Assembly (NCBI GenBank): GCA_016280345.1
Contig: JAEEGN010000290.1
Location: forward strand, 1 to 12,041
DNA length: 12,041 nt
Direction of reading: 5' to 3'
Source of the DNA: Selenomonadaceae bacterium
GTDB taxonomy: Bacteria; Bacillota; Negativicutes; Selenomonadales; Selenomonadaceae
The notes beneath the pieces are model-generated. The model was not told where the DNA came from and did no database searches. It saw only the letters and a list, made by a program, of their open reading frames with translations. The position numbers and the translations under genes are program-made. This document shows, one piece after another, positions 6,261 to 11,905 of the stretch (positions within the stretch are counted from its first letter, which is position 1; every line of letters starts with the position of its first letter).

Positions 6261-7364
6261 ATGACGGTCTTTACCACCAGAACCAGCGCTTTCCGAAGTG
6301 CCGTCCCGCTGTACCAGATTTCCGTGCCGGAGAAAGGCCCGGCGCCGTATTCGCGCCTTGTCGTGAAGAGCCTGGCCCAGTCGATGGAGCTGCCGGCGGA
6401 TCAGGTATCGACGCTTTTGGAGGACTACCTCACCGCGGATTCCGGCGAGGGCCTGCCGCCGTTGCCAGAGTTTCTGGCGGGGAATCTTCCCCTGCTGGCC
6501 GGCGGAGCGGAAGGCGAAGCGTCGTTCCTGTCCGTGCTTTTCGAGGATTCGCCGGATCTGGAGGAAGCGGACGAGCCGGAGGATGCCGCAGAAGGGGCTG
6601 ACGAGCCGGCCGGCGCGATGGAGACGGATGACGCCGGGGACGCGGAACCCGCCGCGCCGACAGATGAGACGATGCCGGAGGCCGCCCGTGGCGAAGCCGG
6701 GGCGGAAGAAGCCGACGACGTGAAGGCGGAAGCGACGTCAACGCCCCCGGCGGAGGAAGACGCCGAAATCGTCCTCGAAGCGGAGGAAATCATTGAGGTG
6801 GATGCCGGGGAGGTCGAAGAAATGGAAACCTGTCTGGTCGAGACGGCAGAGGAATACGTGGTGGAGTTGGCGCCGGTAACCGATCCGTGGCCCTGGGAAA
6901 CGTCGCCGGACATGACGCTGCAGGAAGCGTTGGAGGCCCTGAGCGACAAAGAATTGTCCAATCTCACGGAGGAAATCGTCAAGAACACCATCGAGGAGAA
7001 GCTGCCGGAGGGAGCTATCAAGTCCCTGTGTCAGCAATACGCGCTGGATTATCAGAAGGTTTACAGCGCCATCCAGCGCGAGAGCAAACGCCGCATTTCG
7101 CGCATGAACAGCAAACCGCGCACGCCGGGGCAGGCCCCGGACGCCACGATGGAGCTCGGCATGCGGATGGCCAAGAAGTTCCTCATGCAGGATATGCGCG
7201 GCAAGCGGACCTGGTTCAAATCGCCGTGGCCGAACGAGGACGGCAACTACTACATCTTCCAGAGCCACAAGGTGGACGACGAGGAACTGCCCATCGACTT
7301 CCCCACCGAGCGCGTCTATTACCGGGAAGTCGGGGACGGCTGGGCCATCTCTGTCGGCTATTGA
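6261..7364 (+). CDS. Unknown protein with a long, extremely acidic middle region
   Basis: 367 residues, not a family I recognise. Three parts are visible. Residues 1-92 look folded (hydrophobic pattern, KSLAQSMELPADQVSTLLEDYL). Residues 95-206 are low-complexity: in 101-206 about 40 of 106 residues are Asp or Glu and only two are basic, with many Ala and Pro, so it is probably disordered and strongly negative. Residues 212-367 look folded again: a helical stretch with SDKELSNLTEEIVKNTIEEK, a basic run (RESKRRISRMNSKPR, 273-287), then GMRMAKKFLMQDM and an aromatic-rich end (TWFKSPWPNEDGNYYIF, REVGDGWAISVGY). No signal peptide or membrane helix, so cytoplasmic. ATG 6261 has GGGAAGGA 9 nt upstream; upstream codons in the frame are interrupted by the promoter and terminator of other units. 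It has its own promoter and lies just before a tRNA gene. A basic segment beside an acidic one could mean nucleic-acid or ribosome contact, but this is speculation. Confidence 0.8.
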   Translation: MTVFTTRTSAFRSAVPLYQISVPEKGPAPYSRLVVKSLAQSMELPADQVSTLLEDYLTADSGEGLPPLPEFLAGNLPLLAGGAEGEASFLSVLFEDSPDLEEADEPEDAAEGADEPAGAMETDDAGDAEPAAPTDETMPEAARGEAGAEEADDVKAEATSTPPAEEDAEIVLEAEEIIEVDAGEVEEMETCLVETAEEYVVELAPVTDPWPWETSPDMTLQEALEALSDKELSNLTEEIVKNTIEEKLPEGAIKSLCQQYALDYQKVYSAIQRESKRRISRMNSKPRTPGQAPDATMELGMRMAKKFLMQDMRGKRTWFKSPWPNEDGNYYIFQSHKVDDEELPIDFPTERVYYREVGDGWAISVGY

Positions 7365-7390
7365 CATCCCGGACGGGAATGGGGTATAAT
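7361..7390 (+). promoter_or_regulatory. Promoter of tRNA-Asn
   Basis: Perfect TTGACA (7361-7366), 18-nt spacer, perfect TATAAT (7385-7390), with the tRNA starting 15 nt after the -10. The TGA stop of the preceding gene (7362-7364) lies inside the -35 box. Confidence 0.9.
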
Positions 7391-7404
7391 ACTTCTGTAC
7401 TGAT

Positions 7405-7480
7405 TCCTTGATAGCTCAGTCGGTAGAGCAATCGGCTGTTAACCGATCGGTCGTAGGTTCGAGTCCTACTCAAGGAGCCA
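7405..7480 (+). tRNA. tRNA-Asn (anticodon GTT)
   Basis: 76 nt with an encoded CCA end (7478-7480). The acceptor stem TCCTTGA pairs with TCAAGGA, discriminator G. The D arm has GCTC/GAGC; the anticodon stem ATCGG/CCGAT encloses the loop CTGTTAA with anticodon GTT at 7438-7440; the T arm is GTAGG-TTCGAGT-CCTAC. All stems pair fully. It is a single-gene unit with its own promoter and terminator. No integrated element is seen at its 3' end. Confidence 0.98.
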
Positions 7481-7490
7481 CGCAAAGCCA

Positions 7491-7527
7491 GGGCTTCCGC
7501 TGACAACGGCGGAGGCCCTTTCTTTCT
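7491..7527 (+). terminator. Intrinsic terminator after tRNA-Asn
   Basis: Stem GGGCTTCCGC (7491-7500) / GCGGAGGCCC (7509-7518), 10 bp with one G-T pair, 8-nt loop, followed by TTTCTTTCT. Confidence 0.85.
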
Positions 7528-7555
7528 GCCCCGGCGGGTTTTTCTCCCCCCTTCC

Positions 7556-7585
7556 TTTACTTCGCTGGAAGTTTAATGGTATAAT
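7556..7585 (+). promoter_or_regulatory. Promoter of the secreted-protein gene
   Basis: TTTACT (7556-7561), 18-nt spacer, perfect TATAAT (7580-7585) preceded by TGG, an extended -10 that would compensate for the modest -35. The leader would be about 90 nt and contains the 26-bp palindrome. Confidence 0.65.
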
Positions 7586-7627
7586 ATACGGGTAGTCAAC
7601 GTTCAGGAAACGAATCCAATCCGGACC

Positions 7628-7653
7628 GGTGTCCGGGCGGCCGCCCGGACACC
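7628..7653. repeat. Perfect 26-bp palindrome in the leader of the secreted-protein gene
   Basis: Each arm is GGTGTCCGGGCGG read on its own strand, with no spacer at the centre. It sits 27 nt before the ATG at 7680, between promoter and binding site. In RNA it would form a very stable hairpin with a minimal GGCC loop; no T-run follows, so it is not an ordinary terminator. Confidence 0.85.
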
Positions 7654-7679
7654 CGGGATACTCCAGAGGAGGAATCGAC

Positions 7680-8615
7680 ATGAAACGAAGTCTCAGGCTG
7701 GCCTGGCTGACGATGCTGCTGTGCCTCCTGGCCGCGGGAGCGGTACAGGCGGCGGAAACGTCGCAGGCAGCGGAAAACTGGACCTGGATAGCGTCCGACC
7801 AGAAGTACGGGAAGTTCTACGCGCCGGCGCACGTGAAGACGGAGGCCTCCATCAACGGCGTGGCGACCCGCATCTCGGCCTGGACGAAAACGGTGTACTC
7901 TTTCGGCGGCGCCCAGGAGACCATCGCCAACTACGGCATCGAAGCCAGCATCCCGGACCCGCGCCAGCTCGCTTACAGCCTGGCGCTGGTGGAGGTCCAT
8001 CCCCAGACCCGGGAAATCGAGTACATCCAGGAAAATTTCTACAGTCCGGACCATAAGGTCATCTGGTCGAAGGTGTACGAGACGCCGCGAACGGTGAAGG
8101 AAATCAACAGCCAGGCCTTCGACGAGGACTTTTACGTGGTCATCGTCGATACCGTCTTCCATCACGGCGAGCACGACCGCCAGCAGGCCCAGGACCGCTG
8201 GATTTCCCTCTGGCAGTCCACGCTGCCCGACGGCTCGACGGTCAACTCCATGGCCGATACCACGACGATGCGGCTGACGGCGGACAATCTTGTCTTCTGG
8301 GAGTGGCTGGAGACGAAGGACAAAGCCGGCAACGTCGTCGAGGTCAAGTTCATGAAAAAGGCGCTGAACGCCGCCCAGGGCACGGAGAAGATCATCCGGG
8401 GCACCGTCTGGACGACCGCGGCGGGCTGGCAGGATATGGGACCGTCGCTGGACGGCCGCTATACCGCGATTCCGGCGGGCAGCGCGGCGGAAAAGGGGCT
8501 GGTCCGGCTCCGGGCCTTCATCAAGGGGTACCAGTTCTGGCTGAACCGCTACCGGACGGATTCCCCCAGCGGCCGGGGCGCGACGCAGGGTGCGTCCCCG
8601 ACGGCGCGAAAATAA
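7680..8615 (+). CDS. Secreted protein of unknown function
   Basis: 311 residues. A clear signal peptide: basic start MKRSLR, hydrophobic core (about 7-20), and AVQA at 21-24 as a likely signal peptidase I site; there is no lipobox Cys, so it should be free in the periplasm or exported. The mature part begins with ENWTWIASDQKYGKFYAP, and the pattern of Trp plus 'SD..y..fY' followed by a 'v..W.K.vY' strand recalls surface-adhesin E-like beta domains seen in many Negativicute secreted proteins; I rate that likeness as weak. The middle holds SPDHKVIWSKVYETPRTV and DGSTVNSMADTTTM; the end is Ser/Gly/Ala-rich and looks disordered. No catalytic motif is obvious. ATG 7680 has AGAGGAGG 7 nt upstream; the 17 codons before it in frame are translated palindrome and are excluded. 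It forms its own unit between the tRNA terminator and the hairpin at 8632. Confidence 0.85.
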   Translation: MKRSLRLAWLTMLLCLLAAGAVQAAETSQAAENWTWIASDQKYGKFYAPAHVKTEASINGVATRISAWTKTVYSFGGAQETIANYGIEASIPDPRQLAYSLALVEVHPQTREIEYIQENFYSPDHKVIWSKVYETPRTVKEINSQAFDEDFYVVIVDTVFHHGEHDRQQAQDRWISLWQSTLPDGSTVNSMADTTTMRLTADNLVFWEWLETKDKAGNVVEVKFMKKALNAAQGTEKIIRGTVWTTAAGWQDMGPSLDGRYTAIPAGSAAEKGLVRLRAFIKGYQFWLNRYRTDSPSGRGATQGASPTARK

Positions 8616-8631
8616 CGATACGACAAGGCAA

Positions 8632-8665
8632 GAAGCGGCCCGGCGGGACATTGCCGGGCCGCTTC
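8632..8665 (+). terminator. Strong hairpin without T-run after the secreted-protein gene
   Basis: Perfect 13-bp stem GAAGCGGCCCGGC (8632-8644) / GCCGGGCCGCTTC (8653-8665), 8-nt loop, 16 nt after the stop codon. Position and stability suggest a terminator or a 3' end protecting the mRNA, but neither strand has a T-run after it. It could also belong to the metA leader. Confidence 0.6.
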
Positions 8666-8681
8666 CTATAACGAGGGATAA

Positions 8682-8731
8682 AACGCCGACAGAGGAGGTT
8701 TTGCCTTCGGCAAAACCGGATTGAAGGCGTT
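8682..8731 (+). promoter_or_regulatory. Nested stem-loops in the metA leader
   Basis: An inner perfect 9-bp stem GGTTTTGCC (8697-8705) / GGCAAAACC (8709-8717) with a UUC loop sits inside an outer 6-bp stem AACGCC (8682-8687) / GGCGTT (8726-8731). The outer stem ends two bases before the metA binding site GAGGAG (8734-8739). I could not match it to SAM-I, SAM-II or T-box consensus elements. No clear promoter was found: TATAAC at 8667-8672 lacks a -35 partner. Confidence 0.5.
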
Positions 8732-8748
8732 ATGAGGAGCGCTTCAGG

Positions 8749-9684
8749 ATGCCAATCAAGATACCGAACAACCTTCCCGCGGCCCAGGTGCTGGAGCGGG
8801 AAAACATCTTCTACATGGACGCGAACCGGGCCTACGGGCAGGATATCCGCCCGCTGCGCCTCTGCGTGCTGAACCTCATGCCGATCAAATCGGTGACGGA
8901 GACGCAGCTTCTGCGCCTTCTGGGCAATACGCCGCTGCAGGTGGAAGTGGACTTCATCTACACCGAGTCCTACCTGCCCCAGCATACCTCGATGGACTAT
9001 CTGACCGAGTTCTACGGCACCTTCGCCGAGGTCAGGAACCGCAAATACGACGGTTTCCTGATGACCGGGGCGCCGGTGGAGCAGATGGATTTCGAGGACG
9101 TCGCCTACTGGGATGAGGTCGTGGAGATCATGGAGTGGAGCCGCACCCACGCCTTTTCCTCCTTCCACATCTGCTGGGGGGCCCAGGCGGCACTCTACTA
9201 CCACTACGGCATCCCGAAATACCCGGTGGACGCCAAAATCTTCGGCGTCTTCCGCCACCATCTCTGCGTCGAGCATGAGAAGCTCTTCCGCGGCTTCGAC
9301 GACGAGTTCTACGTGCCCCACTCCCGCCACACCGAAATCCGCCGCGCCGACATCGAGCGGGCGCCGGAGCTCACCATCCTGGCCGAGGCCGAGTCACCGG
9401 CCGGCGTCTATTGCGTGGCCAATCTGAAGGAGAACGAGTTCTTCATCACCGGCCACGCCGAGTACGACCCGATGACGCTGAAGGGCGAATACGACCGGGA
9501 CAAGGCGGCAGGCCTCGACATCGCCGTTCCCTGCCACTACTACCCCGACGACGATCCCAGCCGCCCGCCCATCGTGCGCTGGCGCTCCGTGGCGAACCTC
9601 CTGTTCGCCAACTGGCTGAACTATTACGTCTATCAGGAAACCCCCTACGAGCTGGACCGCATCGACAAGCGGCGGGACCTCTGA
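8749..9684 (+). CDS. metA: Homoserine O-acyltransferase, predicted acetyl-CoA specific
   Basis: 311 residues, standard MetA length. Activates homoserine at its hydroxyl for methionine synthesis in the cytoplasm. The glutamine-amidotransferase-like fold carries the catalytic Cys142 (FHICWGAQAALYYHYGIPK) and the His236/Glu238 pair (FFITGHAEYDP); the family start MPIKIPNNLPA and YTESYLPQHTSMDYLTEFY are textbook. Residue 111 is Glu (TGAPVEQMDFEDV). Published work on Bacillus MetA showed that Glu here gives acetyl-CoA use, while Gly, as in E. coli, gives succinyl-CoA use; the product is therefore probably O-acetylhomoserine. ATG 8749 has GAGGAG 9 nt upstream. The nested hairpins before it hint at regulation of translation or transcription. 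A 77-nt gap without a clear promoter separates it from the next gene, so the two may be cotranscribed. Confidence 0.96.
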   Translation: MPIKIPNNLPAAQVLERENIFYMDANRAYGQDIRPLRLCVLNLMPIKSVTETQLLRLLGNTPLQVEVDFIYTESYLPQHTSMDYLTEFYGTFAEVRNRKYDGFLMTGAPVEQMDFEDVAYWDEVVEIMEWSRTHAFSSFHICWGAQAALYYHYGIPKYPVDAKIFGVFRHHLCVEHEKLFRGFDDEFYVPHSRHTEIRRADIERAPELTILAEAESPAGVYCVANLKENEFFITGHAEYDPMTLKGEYDRDKAAGLDIAVPCHYYPDDDPSRPPIVRWRSVANLLFANWLNYYVYQETPYELDRIDKRRDL

Positions 9685-9761
9685 CGCTCCCTTTCAGCGG
9701 GCTTTCACCCGCAGCCGGTATGATTAGGCTGTTGAGTACGGAAAACAGGAGGGATTCCTTC

Positions 9762-10532
9762 ATGAAACTCTGGCAAAAATGCCTTTTGACAGCGGCCGCC
9801 GCCTTCAGTTTCGCGGCTGCCCCGGTTTACGCCTATACGCCGCCGACGGTTCCGGAAGACGTCTTTGAATGGGTGCAGTCATCGCCGCGCATGAACTATT
9901 TCTTCAATAAGCAGATGATCCATTACGGCGTGACGCCGGAGGGCATCATCGACCTCAACACGCTGGTGGTGCCTGTCCTCAAGACCTACGACGCGATCCA
10001 GATTGAGGACTTCGTGGAAAAACGCCGCTGGCGCATGATGTCGGTGGAGGAGTACGAGGACCTCGCCGGCGAAGCGGACTACATCCGCATCGACCTGGCA
10101 AAGCGCCAGGTTACCATCGACCGGGTGGAAATGATCGACTCCCACTTCTCTACCATCGAGCAGACGACGCCCGGCCAGGTGGTGGATATGGCCACGCTTT
10201 CGCCCCAGAGCCGCGACGCCATCTTCTACCAGGGCATCATCGACTACTTCGAAAAGCACCGTCCCGACATCGTCAAGATGACGAAGGGAACGCTGACCGA
10301 GGAAGACCGGAAGTTCATCGAGAAGGAGCAGAAGGAGCTGGAAAAGGCCCGGCACGAGGAAGAGAAGCGTCTGGAGAAGGAGCGCAAGGAGAAGGAAAAG
10401 CAGGAGGAAAAGGCACGCAAGGAAAAGGAACGACAGCTCGAGAAGGAACGCAAGGAAAAAGAGCGCCGGGAAAAGGAACAGCGGGAGAAAGAGCAGGCAA
10501 AGGAGAACGCCGCTTCAAAAACCGGGGAATGA
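9762..10532 (+). CDS. Exported protein with C-terminal Glu/Lys/Arg-rich helix
   Basis: 256 residues. A signal peptide (MKLWQK then a run of Leu, Ala and Phe) ends at VYA24 before YTPP. The mature N-terminal domain (about 25-178) has SPRMNYFFNKQMIHYGV, TLVVPVLKTYDAIQIEDFVEKRRW and YQGIIDYFEKHRPDIVKM; I do not recognise it. From about 180 to 248 nearly every residue is Glu, Lys, Arg or Gln in EKERKEKE-type runs. This spacing of i/i+4 salt bridges fits a rigid single alpha-helix roughly 10 nm long if unbroken, or a coiled coil. Such a rod could reach through the periplasm or bind a partner; this is inference. ATG 9762 has AGGAGGG 8 nt upstream. It follows metA by 77 nt and precedes nudC by 53 nt. 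Expression with metA may be chance. Confidence 0.85.
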   Translation: MKLWQKCLLTAAAAFSFAAAPVYAYTPPTVPEDVFEWVQSSPRMNYFFNKQMIHYGVTPEGIIDLNTLVVPVLKTYDAIQIEDFVEKRRWRMMSVEEYEDLAGEADYIRIDLAKRQVTIDRVEMIDSHFSTIEQTTPGQVVDMATLSPQSRDAIFYQGIIDYFEKHRPDIVKMTKGTLTEEDRKFIEKEQKELEKARHEEEKRLEKERKEKEKQEEKARKEKERQLEKERKEKERREKEQREKEQAKENAASKTGE

Positions 10533-10585
10533 CGCGCCCGGAAGGAACGTCGCCCGGTTGCTCTCTCGGATGAAAAGGAGTCTCT

Positions 10586-11413
10586 ATGCTTCAGGATATC
10601 GCCCCCCGGGAATTCCATAACGCCTTTGCGCTGGCGGAGCCGGCCGCGGCGGACGCGCTCGTCTATTGCTTCCGGGGCCGGTCGCTCCTGATTGGCGACG
10701 ACGGTGCGAGGCTGACGCTGCCCCGCCGGAACGCCATCGGCGCGCCGCCGCTGGTCTATCTCTTCCGGGTGGACCGGGTGCCCTTTTACCTGGCGCTTTC
10801 CGACGTCGAACCGCCGCCGGGCTTCGCTTATGAGGACCTGCGCCGGATACGGCAGCGGGGCCTCGGCCCCCGGGACCGGGCCTTCGCCGCTTTCACCGCC
10901 CGCCATCTGGCCGGCTGGTATCAGTCGAACCGCTTCTGCGGCGCCTGCGGCCAGCTCATGAAGCCGGCGCCGAAGGAGCGGTCCCTCGTCTGCGCCGCCT
11001 GCGGCCACGTCGTCTATCCACGGCTCAATCCCGCCATCATCGCCGCCGTCACCAACGGCGACCAGCTTCTCCTGACGCGCTACGCCGACGGGCGCGGCAC
11101 CGCCTCCTACGCCCTCATCGCCGGCTTCGCCGAGATCGGCGAGACGCTGGAGGAAACCGTCTGCCGCGAGGTGATGGAAGAGACAGGGCTGCGCGTCAAG
11201 AACCTGCGCTACTACAAGTCCCAGCCCTGGGGCATCACCGGCGACATCCTGGCCGGCTTCTTCTGCGAAGTGGACGGCAGCCCCGCCGTCACCATGGACG
11301 CCAGCGAGCTCAAGGAAGCCGTCTGGACGGACCGCTCCGCCGTCACCCTGCAGCCCGACGATTTCAGCCTGACCAACGAGATGATGAAGCGCTTCAAGGA
11401 CGGGCGCGCGTGA
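10586..11413 (+). CDS. nudC: NADH pyrophosphatase (NUDIX hydrolase, NudC family)
   Basis: 275 residues. NudC enzymes split NAD(H) into NMN(H) and AMP and can remove NAD caps from RNA 5' ends. An N-terminal domain is followed by a zinc ribbon with Cys118, Cys121, Cys136 and Cys139 (CGAC...CAAC), then RLNPAIIAAV and a perfect NUDIX box from G180 to L202 (Gx5E with Glu186, Arg194-Glu195, Glu198-Glu199, Gly201). The diagnostic SQPWPFPxS motif is changed: here it reads SQPWGITGD (212-220), so the first four residues are kept and the PFPxS part is not. The zinc ribbon and SQPW still favour NudC. ATG 10586 has AAGGAG 5 nt upstream. It is the last gene before a strong terminator and may be cotranscribed with the preceding exported-protein gene. 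Confidence 0.9.
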   Translation: MLQDIAPREFHNAFALAEPAAADALVYCFRGRSLLIGDDGARLTLPRRNAIGAPPLVYLFRVDRVPFYLALSDVEPPPGFAYEDLRRIRQRGLGPRDRAFAAFTARHLAGWYQSNRFCGACGQLMKPAPKERSLVCAACGHVVYPRLNPAIIAAVTNGDQLLLTRYADGRGTASYALIAGFAEIGETLEETVCREVMEETGLRVKNLRYYKSQPWGITGDILAGFFCEVDGSPAVTMDASELKEAVWTDRSAVTLQPDDFSLTNEMMKRFKDGRA

Positions 11414-11451
11414 TTCTGCGCCGAAAACCCGCATGGTCTGAAAAACGATAG

Positions 11452-11496
11452 AAAACCGGCATGGTATTCCGTCAGGAACGTCGTGCCGGTTTTTTT
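11452..11496 (+). terminator. Intrinsic terminator after nudC
   Basis: Stem AAAACCGGCA (11452-11461) / TGCCGGTTTT (11484-11493), extended inwards by three more pairs including G-T, with an inner TTCC/GGAA hairpin; the T-run is 11490-11496. Confidence 0.9.
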
Positions 11497-11616
11497 CACC
11501 CATCGCCGCGGTTTTCCGCAAAACGCCCGCCGCCGCGCGATCTGTTGCCTCGTCTGATAAACGGCCGATTGACCGCGTGCCTCCGGGCAGGCCATACAAA
11601 ATCTAAAACAACCTGC

Positions 11617-11664
11617 CAAAACCTAACAAAACCTAACAAAACCTAACAAAACCTAACAAAACCT
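11617..11664. repeat. 10-bp tandem repeat with phased A4 tracts
   Basis: The unit ACCTAACAAA has an exact period of 10 over 48 bp (4.8 copies), with decayed units at both flanks (ACCTGCCAAA at 11611, ACCTCCTAAT at 11661). An AAAA tract recurs at 11618, 11628, 11638, 11648 and 11658, and further A4 tracts lie upstream at 11598 and 11605. The spacing is about one helical turn, the arrangement that gives intrinsic DNA curvature. Confidence 0.95.
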
Positions 11665-11811
11665 CCTAATTTCTACTTAAATAGTTCCATCGATTTAACC
11701 GGCTTCTAGCTACACTTTGAATATAGTCACAACGATTTCGTTTTTTAGGTATGCATGAATATATTTCAAAAGTTCCTGAAAACGTGTAGCATTCCTCCAA
11801 TCCTTATTAGA

Positions 11812-11828
11812 CAAGGAACCTTTCCTTG
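11812..11828. repeat. 17-bp inverted repeat upstream of the -35 box
   Basis: CAAGGAA (11812-11818), 3-nt centre CCT, TTCCTTG (11822-11828), ending 9 nt before the -35 hexamer. Possible operator or transposase binding site; no T-run follows it on either strand. Confidence 0.6.
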
Positions 11829-11837
11829 AAAATATGC

Positions 11838-11867
11838 TTGCAATTCCATATGGATGTGCGCTATAAT
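11838..11867 (+). promoter_or_regulatory. Promoter of the transposase-like gene
   Basis: TTGCAA (11838-11843), 18-nt spacer, perfect TATAAT (11862-11867). The predicted start near 11874 falls inside the doubled 11-bp motif, 30 nt before the TTG start codon. Confidence 0.75.
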
Positions 11868-11905
11868 TTAGGTATGCATTAGGTACGCAAAAGGAGGCGC
11901 GCATC

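Larger units (their letters stand above)
11745..11889 (+). repeat. Three copies of TTAGGTAYGCA around the transposase promoter
   Basis: Copies at 11745-11755, 11868-11878 and 11879-11889; the first two are identical (and extend to 12 bp), the third differs at one base. The last two are directly abutting and lie just after the -10 box, over the expected transcription start. Confidence 0.85.
11414..11905. other. Intergenic region between nudC and the right-edge transposase-like gene
   Basis: Nearly 500 bases without a credible gene. The left part holds the nudC terminator and GC-rich DNA of no recognisable content (about 11500-11590). From about 11590 composition turns AT-rich; that part contains the 10-bp repeat, three copies of an 11-bp motif, an inverted repeat and a promoter, all listed separately. 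The AT-rich part probably belongs to the mobile element at the edge. Confidence 0.6.

Noticed and set aside
7405..7480. tRNA-Asn as attachment site of an integrated element
   Set aside because: No integrase gene and no duplicated tRNA 3' end in the window; a terminator follows directly.
8616..8748. SAM riboswitch before metA
   Set aside because: The conserved SAM-I core and SAM-II elements are not there; only unassigned hairpins are seen.
9411..9761. Long N-terminal extension of the Glu/Lys-rich exported protein
   Set aside because: It overlaps metA in another frame and would bury a clear signal peptide that starts at 9762 with AGGAGGG before it.
10244..11599. Long antisense frame (451 codons) opposite nudC
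   Set aside because: Contains the mirror of the Glu/Lys repeat (Ser/Phe/Arg runs), and crosses the nudC terminator; no credible start.
11617..11664. CRISPR array
   Set aside because: The unit is only 10 bp with no spacers and no cas gene nearby.
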